A DNA stretch of 64,000 nt from Saprospiraceae bacterium (lineage in GTDB: Bacteria > Bacteroidota > Bacteroidia > Chitinophagales > Saprospiraceae): positions 1 through 64,000 of the forward strand of contig JANQQI010000026.1 in NCBI GenBank assembly GCA_028285085.1, in the 5' to 3' direction. This document shows, in pieces, positions 35,206 through 43,593 of this stretch. Within the stretch, counting starts at the first letter, position 1. Each line of letters starts with the position of its first letter. The notes under the pieces were generated by a model. It saw only the letters and a list, made by a program, of their open reading frames with translations, was not told the DNA's origin and did no database searches. A program made the translations under genes and the position numbers.

Positions 35206-36234
35206 ATGTCTAGATTAAAACTCCTCCTAATTGGTCTTTTCTTGCTCTTGGCTCACTTTGCTATTGCCCACCCCGCCTGGGGTATAATTATGGATGAGCA
35301 GGGTAACTTTTATTTTGCCGACATTGGTCACCATGAAAGGGGTACGCTTTGGCGGTTAAGCGCCAGTGGAAAATTAACTGCGTTATTGAAAGACTTCCAC
35401 GCTCATAATGTCGTGTTGGATGCCAGGGGAAATATTATTTCGGCCCACGGTGAGGATCATCATACGCTCGTTCGTCTATGGACCAGCGGGGAGATGGATA
35501 CCTTGTTGACGACCACTGATCTCGATGAATTTTACGGTGGCAATTGGACCCGCTCGGTGAATGGTAACATTTATTTCTGCCTAAAACACCACGTTTGGAA
35601 AATAGGCCTTGATGGCCAAAAGACAAAGCACAGCCCACTCCGTTTGGAGTGGAACCAGGCTATCTTTGTTGATGCGGAGGAGAACATCTATGTTCCCGAT
35701 ATTGGCCAAGGCAATGGCACGCTTTTCAAAATCAAGCCAGACGGATCTTATCACGCTATTGCACGCGATCTCATCGAAGTGCCAGCCGGAAGAGAAAAAG
35801 ATCCACACGCTGATATTCTACAGGGCATGGCTAAGGACTCTGAGGGCAATGTCTATATTGCAGATCTTGGTGGACGTCGGATTGTACAGATTGGCCCCAA
35901 TATGACGACAAAAACCTTCTATCGTTCCGCTTCTGGTCATTCGCCCAGCGGTATTTGCTTTGACGGACGGACCGCTTATGTATTAGAAGACGGACCGCGT
36001 ATTGTAAAAGTGAGTCCTAATGGTCATACCAAAATCCTTTTCGACTATAATGCACCAAAATCGATAGAAAAAGAAGAAGAGGATTGGTGGGTTTATACTT
36101 TACTCATTGGTTTTTTAGCGCTCTTTGTCTATTTAGGCTACCGCGATGATTACCGACGAGATCGAAAAGGATTTATCGATACGGTTATTGGTACCCTAAG
36201 CAGTGCGGTGAAATTTATTTTCGGGATGAGATAA
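35206..36234 (+). CDS. NHL-repeat-like beta-propeller protein with signal peptide and C-terminal membrane anchor
   Basis: A 342-residue protein. The signal peptide is MSRLKLLLIGLFLLLAHFAIAH (about 1-22). NHL/SMP-30-like propeller units follow, each with a GNxYxAD-type strand: DEQGNFYFADIG, DARGNIISAHGEDHH, VNGNIYFCL, DAEENIYVPDIGQ and DSEGNVYIADLGGRRIVQI. Near the C terminus a transmembrane helix (WWVYTLLIGFLALFVYLGY, about 292-310) is followed by ~30 mostly basic cytoplasmic residues. The His-rich loop (DIGHHERG, HAHN, GEDHHT) may bind a metal. A lactonase-like activity is conceivable for the fold, but the metal-binding residues cannot be verified. Convergent with the next gene: TAA and TTA abut (36232-36237). 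Confidence 0.75.
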   Translation: MSRLKLLLIGLFLLLAHFAIAHPAWGIIMDEQGNFYFADIGHHERGTLWRLSASGKLTALLKDFHAHNVVLDARGNIISAHGEDHHTLVRLWTSGEMDTLLTTTDLDEFYGGNWTRSVNGNIYFCLKHHVWKIGLDGQKTKHSPLRLEWNQAIFVDAEENIYVPDIGQGNGTLFKIKPDGSYHAIARDLIEVPAGREKDPHADILQGMAKDSEGNVYIADLGGRRIVQIGPNMTTKTFYRSASGHSPSGICFDGRTAYVLEDGPRIVKVSPNGHTKILFDYNAPKSIEKEEEDWWVYTLLIGFLALFVYLGYRDDYRRDRKGFIDTVIGTLSSAVKFIFGMR

Positions 36235-37647
36235 TTAATCAATGGATTTTTTCTTCAACTGTTGGAGAAGCCACGCACGCTCTGTCAACGGTTCAATGGT
36301 TTGAATATCTTGTTCTAGTTGTTCAACATCAGTATTCGAAAAGGGATTGAGGTATAAAATTCTACTGGTCATATTGATAATATGGCGGTAATTATTACGA
36401 TGGTAGCCAATGATTCTTTTACGTCGGATAAATTGGCGCATAGCCTCAAGGTGGGCTGCTAATAAATCTAATTCCTTCAACTCAAAATAAGTCTTTAACA
36501 AGAGCATTTTAGCAGCCAGATTCAATAAAACATCGCGGTAATTGGATTTTTGTAACAGCTGTAAAACCACTTCGTGGTTCGATCGACTATACTCCAAATG
36601 AGCTAAAGTATAGCTGTAAGAGCTTTCACGGTAGGTGCGTTCCAAATAACGACGATAGTGATGAATGAAATAATCTACCCAATCTAAATCTCCAGTCTTT
36701 AAACCAGCCATCGCAATGTTGTGAAATGCAAAGCGCGACAATTTTCCTTTATCCAATAAATAGGATTGGGCTAAGCCTTCTTTATATAATTCGAGGACTT
36801 GCGAAAAGTAATGATCCTCACTCGCATTAATCCGTCGAATGCAATAGTTGATGGCCATCAGATACAAGTCGCGGATTTCACGGGCTTCGAAACACGGGCC
36901 ATGACGCAGCAAATGCTGTTTGAACAGCCTAAAATGTTCCTCTTGCTCCGGCTCTCGCAAGCAATGATAACAATGATAATATACTGCTATGGCTGGTACC
37001 TCCAGAAAACGATGCTGCGGTAAATAGTCCATGATAGCCGGTAGTAGCTCGATTTCGTAATTCGATTGATAAACACCTTGATGTGCCAGGAGCAGACAAC
37101 TCTGCCGCAGTTTATCAATCAAATAAGCGATATCCAGAGTATCGGATAATTGCTGTCGGTTCAAATCTTCACTCGGGGTCTTGGAAGATGCACCCTGGAA
37201 TTGCTCAAAGTACAACTGGAAAGCTTGTCGGTGCCAATGGCCATTGCGCAAAGGTGATTTGCTTTGTATTTTCAAACCATCGCGCAGGGCACGCGATACT
37301 TGAGGCTGCAAATTGTGCTCGCGGTAGGCTTGCTGGGCAAGAATCTTACACGCTACCAGATCAGAAGATATCTGCTCTGCTACTAAGAAGCGCTCTACCA
37401 AGCGCATTAAATAACTCTGCACTAATCGCCATTGCTGATCAGCAAATGGTTTATCGGGATATACGCGTTCGAACAATGCCTCCGCCGTCATCGATGAATC
37501 AGATAGCAAGCCAATTTTCAGTTGTAGTAATAGACGCAATACATCTTCTCTACGATTGAAGTAAGGAGATCGAAGAAACTGCTCTAAGGCACGCCACTCC
37601 CGCTTACTTAACTGTCGAAGGGTACTAAACAGACGGTTATCTTCCAT
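36235..37647 (-). CDS. Conserved helical protein of unknown function (Saprospiria type)
   Basis: A 470-residue soluble, almost wholly helical protein without signal peptide or membrane segments. The N terminus (LRQLSKREWRALEQFLRSPYFNRREDVLRLL) and the element LFERVYPDKPFADQQWRLVQSYLMRLVERFLV look like a small helical domain of about 80 residues. The remaining part resembles TPR/SEL1-like helix pairs (YLMAINYCIRRINASEDHYFSQVLELYKEGL, YSYTLAHLEYSRSNHEVVLQLLQKSNYRDVLLNLAAKMLLLKTYFEL when read as separate segments). A similar layout is seen in the 43594-45063 gene. I do not recognise a named family. Cytoplasmic protein-interaction role likely, but not shown. Confidence 0.6.
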   Translation of the reverse strand: MEDNRLFSTLRQLSKREWRALEQFLRSPYFNRREDVLRLLLQLKIGLLSDSSMTAEALFERVYPDKPFADQQWRLVQSYLMRLVERFLVAEQISSDLVACKILAQQAYREHNLQPQVSRALRDGLKIQSKSPLRNGHWHRQAFQLYFEQFQGASSKTPSEDLNRQQLSDTLDIAYLIDKLRQSCLLLAHQGVYQSNYEIELLPAIMDYLPQHRFLEVPAIAVYYHCYHCLREPEQEEHFRLFKQHLLRHGPCFEAREIRDLYLMAINYCIRRINASEDHYFSQVLELYKEGLAQSYLLDKGKLSRFAFHNIAMAGLKTGDLDWVDYFIHHYRRYLERTYRESSYSYTLAHLEYSRSNHEVVLQLLQKSNYRDVLLNLAAKMLLLKTYFELKELDLLAAHLEAMRQFIRRKRIIGYHRNNYRHIINMTSRILYLNPFSNTDVEQLEQDIQTIEPLTERAWLLQQLKKKSID

Positions 37648-37809
37648 TTAAGAGAATCAGTTTGAAATAGAAATCCTATAACTCAACTTAATATATACTC
37701 ATTTTAAGTACTTTAATATAAAAAATGTCAAAATTCATTTCTACAATATAATAAAAATGTCTTTGTCTACTCTTTAGGAATTATTGACCTTGTTAGAAAA
37801 TAAAGCATT

Positions 37810-40665
37810 ATGGAAAGAACCATGCTCTCTACCAAGTTATTCTTCTTTGCTTTCGTTTTGCTTCTTTTTGGACAGCAAATTTCGGCACAAGGTTGGAGTC
37901 GACTTTATTTTGATGATGTAGCATCAAACGAAGTTGACCCGGTATTTCAGTTGACAGAAACTAGTGATAGTAATTTTTTGCTGCTATTCGTATTTGCAGA
38001 AAGTTCCACCAGTCAAAATGAAATTAAATTAAGAAAGCTCGATCGCACCGGTGAAATTGTATGGACACGAACCTTATTCGACGAGCAGCCAGAATGGATT
38101 GACGCTTACGCTAAAGCCTTCGTACAAACCGACAATCAAACTTACCTCACGGCGGCATTTTTACCTGACCCGGAGCAGGCTGGTCCCGGGCAAATATTGC
38201 TCTACGCATTCAACAATGACGGCCTTACGATATGGGATTCTACGTTGATTCTAGACGATGATTTATCGGAATTTTCCATCAATGATATTGAAATGACAAT
38301 GGATGGGAGTTTTATTCTAACCGGAAAGAATGAACAGCTCGATAGAGCTTGGATGGCTAAGCTCTCCTCCGACTTCGAGGTGCAATGGTTTGAAGAAATT
38401 AATCCTTCCATTGTTACCTCGGGGGAAAAAATCATGGAAATGGCCAATGGCGATTACCTCATGGTCGGACACAAAGGTCAGTTTTTTCAAAGCGGTGCTG
38501 GGGTAGTTAGATTAAATGCCAACGGTGAGGTCGTTTTCCTCCACAATCTTGGGGGTGGGTATGCTTTTGACTTTGTCAGAACCGATGACGATGGTGCCAT
38601 AATCCCCTGTGGCGACCGACTAATCAGAATTGATAGTGCCGGGGAAGTTGTATGGTCAAATGCTGCTGTCCTTGACGATATTCGTTACTTAGCCGAAGCA
38701 CCTACAGGTAATGAATATCTAGTACTAGGTTTCCGCTACATTGCCTATCCGATATTTGGTTATTACACAGGTTGGGGATATCGTTTCGATGACAATGGCC
38801 AAATAGTATGGCAAAAAAATGTCCCCCCTACTATGGCTACAGTCATGTTAAAAGCATCTGATGGCTTTTATTATGCAGGTGGGGGCAATGGAGGAAAAGT
38901 GATAGGCCCTCCAGGAAATTCCTGGTTGGTAAAAATGACTGAACAATTGGAACTATACACAAGCGGTGTAAAAGGTAACTTGTTCATTGACACTGACTTA
39001 AATTGTACACTGGACGATAATGAACAAGGCTGGGCCAATAATTTTGTTATTGCTGAATCTACCACTAATAATTCAAATGTTCAATTCACGACGACGGATT
39101 CAGCGGGCAATTATTTTTTATTACTCGATACCGGAAGCTATGAAATCTCATATTTATCACCTAGTGATTATTGGGAAGACTGTCAAGCCTCTTACCCTGT
39201 CGAAATTACCGCCTTTTACGATACGACAGTTCTGAATCTGCCCTTGCAACCGCTTGTTGATTGTTCCCGCCTTGAAATCGATATCTCTGCCCCATTTATC
39301 CGACGTTGTTTTGAGAGTAATTATACCGTTCAGTATTGTAATACCGGAACTGATACCGCATTCGCCGCTGAGGCGCAAATTGTACTCGATCCGTATTATA
39401 CGCTACTCAATACCAGCCTAGCCGTAAGCCAACAAATTGGAGATACACTCTTTTTTGATTTAGGCGATGTGCCTTTTAATTATTGTGACACCTTTAGTAT
39501 TCAGGTACTTGTCGACTGTGATTCTACAGAATTGGGTCAAACGCATTGTGTCAATGCCTCTATTTCACCAAATGAAGACTGCAATCCAACTGATCCACAA
39601 TGGGATGGATCAAGTATTGTGGTTTCTGCCGAGTGTACTGGAGATAGTCTCTTTTTTGAGATCGAGAATGTAGGGGCCGATATGACCTCTCCAAGTAATT
39701 ATATCGTCACCGAAGATGTCATTATGTTCGAAAGTGGGGAAGTTCAACTTTTAGCGCAAGAAATCTACGACATTCCAATTGAAACCACGGGAGCGACCTA
39801 TCATCTGGAAGTCGAACAATCCCCTGGCCATCCGGGAAATAGCTTTCCTCGTTTGACCATCGAAGGTTGTGTCCCCTCGGGAGAACCATTTAATGCGGGT
39901 AGTGCCATTTGGTTTGCAGAAGACGATGAGAATGACTGGATATCCATTGATTGCCAGTCAAATATTGGATCCTTTGACCCGAATGATAAAACAGGTTTTC
40001 CCCTTGGAATTAATAGTCAGATCGAGCGAAATATGCCAATTGAGTATCTGATCCGATTCCAAAATACGGGAACTGATACCGCATTCAATGTAGTCATTGA
40101 AGACCGACTTCGAGAAGGCCTGGATGTATTAACCTTCGAACCTGGTGCAAGTAGTCATACTTATCGCTGGACACTGGATGATCGACATCTCCGCTTTTAT
40201 TTTGACGATATTCTATTGCCAGATAGTACAACTAATGAACCCGCTTCACATGGCTTTGTCAAATTCAAGGTAAAGCAAAAACCTGATTTGAGTAGTGGCT
40301 TTGAAATCTACAATAGTGCTGCTATTTTCTTTGATTTCAATGAGCCCATTATCACCAATGAAACCTTACACAGAATAACAGATGAGTATATTATTATTAA
40401 TGTAGATGAATTGCCGGATCAGGACGTTTTAATCAAGGCCTTTCCCAACCCTATGCAAACCGAAACTACAATTCGAGTTGAGGGGGCAAACCGTGGAATT
40501 ATGGAATTAGCCCTTTATAACATCAGCGGGCAATTGATATTACAACAATCTAGTCTGAGCGGCAACTTCAATTTACAAAGAGATCAGTTAAGTTCTGGCT
40601 TGTACTTTTTCCAAATCACACAGGCAGGAAAAAGATTAGGCAGTGGTAAGGTGGTCGTAAAATAA
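37810..40665 (+). CDS. T9SS-secreted surface protein with DUF11/DUF7619-like domain and sorting domain
   Basis: A 951-residue secreted protein: signal peptide MERTMLSTKLFFFAFVLLLFGQQISAQ (a second Met at residue 5 is possible). Residues ~28-390 read as repeated beta-strands of a propeller-like domain (KLRKLDRTGEIVW, LNANGEVVFLHNLGG, RIDSAGEVVWSN). A B-domain-like carboxypeptidase-regulatory fold follows (GNLFIDTDLNCTLDDNEQGW... TTDSAGNYFLLLDTGSYEI, about 393-450). Then comes the typical DPNDKTGFPLG...IEYLIRFQNTGTDTAFNVVIEDRL region (~725-860, a DUF11/DUF7619-like domain) and a type A T9SS sorting domain over the last ~80 residues (KAFPNPMQTETTIRV... SGLYFFQI). No enzymatic motif seen; probably a surface adhesin. 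Confidence 0.88.
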   Translation: MERTMLSTKLFFFAFVLLLFGQQISAQGWSRLYFDDVASNEVDPVFQLTETSDSNFLLLFVFAESSTSQNEIKLRKLDRTGEIVWTRTLFDEQPEWIDAYAKAFVQTDNQTYLTAAFLPDPEQAGPGQILLYAFNNDGLTIWDSTLILDDDLSEFSINDIEMTMDGSFILTGKNEQLDRAWMAKLSSDFEVQWFEEINPSIVTSGEKIMEMANGDYLMVGHKGQFFQSGAGVVRLNANGEVVFLHNLGGGYAFDFVRTDDDGAIIPCGDRLIRIDSAGEVVWSNAAVLDDIRYLAEAPTGNEYLVLGFRYIAYPIFGYYTGWGYRFDDNGQIVWQKNVPPTMATVMLKASDGFYYAGGGNGGKVIGPPGNSWLVKMTEQLELYTSGVKGNLFIDTDLNCTLDDNEQGWANNFVIAESTTNNSNVQFTTTDSAGNYFLLLDTGSYEISYLSPSDYWEDCQASYPVEITAFYDTTVLNLPLQPLVDCSRLEIDISAPFIRRCFESNYTVQYCNTGTDTAFAAEAQIVLDPYYTLLNTSLAVSQQIGDTLFFDLGDVPFNYCDTFSIQVLVDCDSTELGQTHCVNASISPNEDCNPTDPQWDGSSIVVSAECTGDSLFFEIENVGADMTSPSNYIVTEDVIMFESGEVQLLAQEIYDIPIETTGATYHLEVEQSPGHPGNSFPRLTIEGCVPSGEPFNAGSAIWFAEDDENDWISIDCQSNIGSFDPNDKTGFPLGINSQIERNMPIEYLIRFQNTGTDTAFNVVIEDRLREGLDVLTFEPGASSHTYRWTLDDRHLRFYFDDILLPDSTTNEPASHGFVKFKVKQKPDLSSGFEIYNSAAIFFDFNEPIITNETLHRITDEYIIINVDELPDQDVLIKAFPNPMQTETTIRVEGANRGIMELALYNISGQLILQQSSLSGNFNLQRDQLSSGLYFFQITQAGKRLGSGKVVVK

Positions 40666-40669
40666 ACGA

Positions 40670-40701
40670 AGGCCAAAGTTCCACTTGCGAAACTTTGGCC
40701 T
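40670..40701. terminator. Hairpin between convergent genes at 40.7 kb
   Basis: An 11-bp inverted repeat (40670-40680 with 40691-40701) with a 10-base loop, five bases past the T9SS gene stop. T-runs are poor on both sides, so its strength is uncertain. Confidence 0.6.
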
Positions 40702-40728
40702 CTGTATTTATGATTCAAATTCCTCTAG

Positions 40729-41649
40729 TTATTGGCGCCCTTTCCGTTTGGTGCGGGTAGTCTTACGCTTGGTCCTGGTATTACCGTTTCTACCTTTACG
40801 CTCGACTGTCCTTGACTTTTTCGTGGCTTTGACATTTCCATTCCTACCGCGTACCGTCGTTTTACTTCTGGTCACCGTACCTCGTCGGGTCTGGACCGTT
40901 TTCGTACGACGGGTGACCGTGACTGAACTAGTACGGCGTGGGGTGTATACACGGTGGGCACGCACAACACGACGCGTGTTCACAACTCGACAGAACGGTC
41001 GGTGGCGAACGGTGCGTACACGGAAGGTGCGCCAGCCGATTGGACGCCAAGGGCGGTACCAACGTGGGTAGTAACGATAGCGCCAGGGCGATACCCAAGG
41101 ACGGTAAGCAGGGCCATAAACGAAACGTACGGACGGCCAAAACCAAACATTAACTACTACACGGGTGATCCGCACATCTGCGTTTGGTCCTTTGCCAGGT
41201 GATTCCACGGTTTCTTCGGTAGGCTCTACAATCATTTCCTCACCGTAGATGGCTTCATCGCCGATAATTTGGAGAACGGCGTTGTCTTTACCTGTTTTCT
41301 CGATAGCAATGACCGCGATATCTTGGGCTTCTTCTTCGCTAAAGGGTACTTGCAATACAATCGCGTGTACATCATCCTCCATATTATCAATCACGCGGAT
41401 ATAGTCCACCTCACCGTCTTCATTGAGGTCTAGATTATTGGCCGCCTGGCCTTCTTCGTTCAATCGTTTTTCAAAATCTTCGGGTGACTCGGCTTGCTTA
41501 AAAATGGCTAAGGCCGCTTCGAGGCTGAAATGATCACCGGGGAGGCCGGTGCTATCGGATTCAACATTCGTCTGTGCAGAGATCGTAGTAAGGAGGGAAA
41601 AACAGGAAAGCGTCAAAATGGCTATTCTCCAATTCATCTTATGCATCAT
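40729..41649 (-). CDS. Secreted protein with EF-hand-like loop and very basic Arg/Thr/Lys-rich C-terminal region
   Basis: A 306-residue protein from the ATG at 41649 (MMHKMNWRIAIL), which gives a good signal peptide ending ISAQ; the open frame extends 17 codons upstream. The mature N-terminal part (~25-165) is acidic and soluble, with the calcium-loop-like DLNEDGEVDYIRVIDN and an EEAQDIAVIAIEKTG segment. A middle part is rich in Trp/Tyr/Pro/Arg (WVSPWRYRYYPRWYRPWRP). The last ~100 residues are extremely basic, with repeated TRR, TVTR and RNGN units. Such a tail could bind polyanions such as LPS, extracellular DNA or acidic polysaccharide. I recognise no named family. Codon use in the tail gives a higher GC content than the surroundings. 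Confidence 0.7.
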   Translation of the reverse strand: MMHKMNWRIAILTLSCFSLLTTISAQTNVESDSTGLPGDHFSLEAALAIFKQAESPEDFEKRLNEEGQAANNLDLNEDGEVDYIRVIDNMEDDVHAIVLQVPFSEEEAQDIAVIAIEKTGKDNAVLQIIGDEAIYGEEMIVEPTEETVESPGKGPNADVRITRVVVNVWFWPSVRFVYGPAYRPWVSPWRYRYYPRWYRPWRPIGWRTFRVRTVRHRPFCRVVNTRRVVRAHRVYTPRRTSSVTVTRRTKTVQTRRGTVTRSKTTVRGRNGNVKATKKSRTVERKGRNGNTRTKRKTTRTKRKGRQ

Positions 41650-41885
41650 AATGATTTTGGTTTTTTTAATGGATTTGGTGTTATGACTAAGCTCTTTCAC
41701 AAAGGTTTAAAATCAAGGAAATATTTTTTGATTGCATCCCCTAAAGAATTCCATGACCTCCATTTTCAAAGACTTCCTGTTATTTTCTCAGTAAATGGAC
41801 TAACGCCTCCAAATCTGAAATGATTAAATCCTAAACGTCTCTAACCCAAGCTCATCTCAAGATCACCACCTTAAATGCGCCAGAC

Positions 41886-42887
41886 ATGAATGTTCTAAAC
41901 AATCGGCGATATCTATTCGTACTTGCCCTACTTTTTTTATTTTGCGTAGCCAGTCCATCTTCCGCTCAAACTTTGGATGAGTTCGATATCACTTACGGCT
42001 TATCTATTAGTTTCGGTTATAATAATAAAGGAGAAAGTAACATTTCGCTTTCGGGTGGCATTGGTTTCAGACGCAATGTATTTCGAGCCAATGCCGAAAA
42101 TAAAAATACACGTGGTTGGCTGGCCCGACATATTTCTCCCGCTTTCCAGTCAACAATTACGGTCTACTACAATGGTCTGGGGGATAACATCCTCGATCAC
42201 TACAAGTCCTTCAATATTGATTTTGTCAACTCGCTTTTTATCACTGCGGGCCATCATTTGGATTCTGCTCTCATCTCCAATAATTACATCACCATTCAAC
42301 CCTTTAATTCTCAAAACACCAATCTGATCGGTGACGAATACCTCCATTCTCTCACCATTGGTACCAACTTCATTATCAACCAAAATAATCGAAACCAGCG
42401 TGTCGGTTTTGCGAATGCCAATATTGGCCGTATCGTTCATCTGGCTTATTACAACGATGGGCCTCCGTTTAATTCAATTTTACTCGCGGATGGCTATGAT
42501 CGATGGTGGACCGGCGGTGGCTTTGTTCGAATCTACTTTGATCAAGGATTCAGTCGTGATCCAAAGCAATGGACGGCAACTAGTTTTACCCTTTATTATG
42601 ATCGCTTCACGGGAGATATCCAAGATGCCTATCTAGGTTCCAACCTTTTTGGATTCCAGTACATACCCGCTCGCGATTTAAAAGAGAATTTCTACACGCG
42701 AGCCCGTTATAAATATGCCTTGTTTTTGTTCAACGAAAATTATGAACTGTCCTACCAACGCATGGGCCACTTGAAAGATGATTTCCAGGATAAGATTCAT
42801 GATATTTTAAAAATGCCCCATCATCTTTCCTACTCTACTCGCACGCAAGTATTTGGTCTTCAATATCACAACGTTTTTAACCATTAA
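41886..42887 (+). CDS. Outer-membrane beta-barrel-like protein
   Basis: A 333-residue protein with a signal peptide ending SPSSAQ (about residue 28). Strand-like alternating segments follow (DITYGLSISFGYNNKGESNISLSGGIGF, SFNIDFVNSLFITAG, FVRIYFDQGF, SFTLYYDRFTGD, YALFLFNENYELSYQRMG). It resembles Bacteroidota proteins that databases sometimes label polymorphic toxin type 23; nothing here points to a toxin (no T6SS/T7SS or Rhs context, no immunity gene evident), so a membrane barrel is the safer call. The next gene, a lipoprotein, starts 4 bases downstream, so the two are probably co-expressed and may form a barrel-lipoprotein complex at the outer membrane. Confidence 0.6.
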   Translation: MNVLNNRRYLFVLALLFLFCVASPSSAQTLDEFDITYGLSISFGYNNKGESNISLSGGIGFRRNVFRANAENKNTRGWLARHISPAFQSTITVYYNGLGDNILDHYKSFNIDFVNSLFITAGHHLDSALISNNYITIQPFNSQNTNLIGDEYLHSLTIGTNFIINQNNRNQRVGFANANIGRIVHLAYYNDGPPFNSILLADGYDRWWTGGGFVRIYFDQGFSRDPKQWTATSFTLYYDRFTGDIQDAYLGSNLFGFQYIPARDLKENFYTRARYKYALFLFNENYELSYQRMGHLKDDFQDKIHDILKMPHHLSYSTRTQVFGLQYHNVFNH

Positions 42888-42891
42888 TCAT

Positions 42892-43593
42892 ATGAAAGCG
42901 CAGCATCTTCTAATCCTTCTTTTTGGGCCATTCTTAATGGCGAGTTGCTATCATGGCTTTGCTTATTTTGACTTGGATCGCTTCAATATTGGTAAGGATC
43001 ATGGCTTGGGTACCCGGACTATTAGCGGGACTTTCTTATTAAAAATCGTTAGATGTGATACGTATTTGGGAAATGAAGCGGTCGTCAAACACGTTCCAAG
43101 TCCAAAATCCGTGGAAGCGGTACAGTACAGTTATTTTGTATTTACAAAAGAGGGACGGGTATATTATAATTCCAAAAATTCAGAAACTCCTTATACCATG
43201 ATCTCAATTGAGATTCCCGATACCGTCAAAGTGTGTAGAGCAGAAGATGAACTGGCTTTACAAGGTTTTTACATTGTCGAATCGATTATGGACGAAGAGA
43301 CGCAACGGCGTTACGAACGGATTCATATGGAATTTGAACGTAAAAAAGGAAGCCCTAAAAAGAAGAAACACTATTATATCGACGCCGAACTCATGCAGGG
43401 AGACTCGTCAATTCACATTTTGGAATTCGAACGGCCCCGTAGGAATACGCCTATCCGCGGAGGGCTCGGCACCGGTCGAGGCTCGAATTATAAGCGCTTC
43501 CATGCCGATTCTGTATTTTATTTTCCGTTGGAATTTCATCGCACTAACGAACGCGTTTTACTGGACTATACGGCCTGCCCAAACCGGGGCTAA
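42892..43593 (+). CDS. Predicted lipoprotein of unknown function
   Basis: A 233-residue protein from the ATG at 42892, four bases after the preceding barrel gene's stop. The lipobox LMASC puts the lipidated Cys at residue 19. No acidic residues follow the Cys, so the membrane destination is open. The mature part is mostly beta-strand with a Lys-rich helical stretch (RYERIHMEFERKKGSPKKKKHY as two segments). I recognise no family. The pairing with a barrel gene suggests function at the outer membrane. Its TAA stop abuts the TTA (reverse stop) of the opposing gene at 43593/43594. Confidence 0.65.
   Translation: MKAQHLLILLFGPFLMASCYHGFAYFDLDRFNIGKDHGLGTRTISGTFLLKIVRCDTYLGNEAVVKHVPSPKSVEAVQYSYFVFTKEGRVYYNSKNSETPYTMISIEIPDTVKVCRAEDELALQGFYIVESIMDEETQRRYERIHMEFERKKGSPKKKKHYYIDAELMQGDSSIHILEFERPRRNTPIRGGLGTGRGSNYKRFHADSVFYFPLEFHRTNERVLLDYTACPNRG

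Noticed and set aside
40685..41071. 128-codon frame antisense to the basic secreted protein
   Set aside because: Its Arg/Val-rich composition is a by-product of the repetitive basic tail codons on the other strand.
41886..42887. Polymorphic toxin type 23 label for the barrel-like protein
   Set aside because: No delivery domain, immunity gene or toxin context is visible; the signal peptide and strand pattern favour an outer-membrane barrel.
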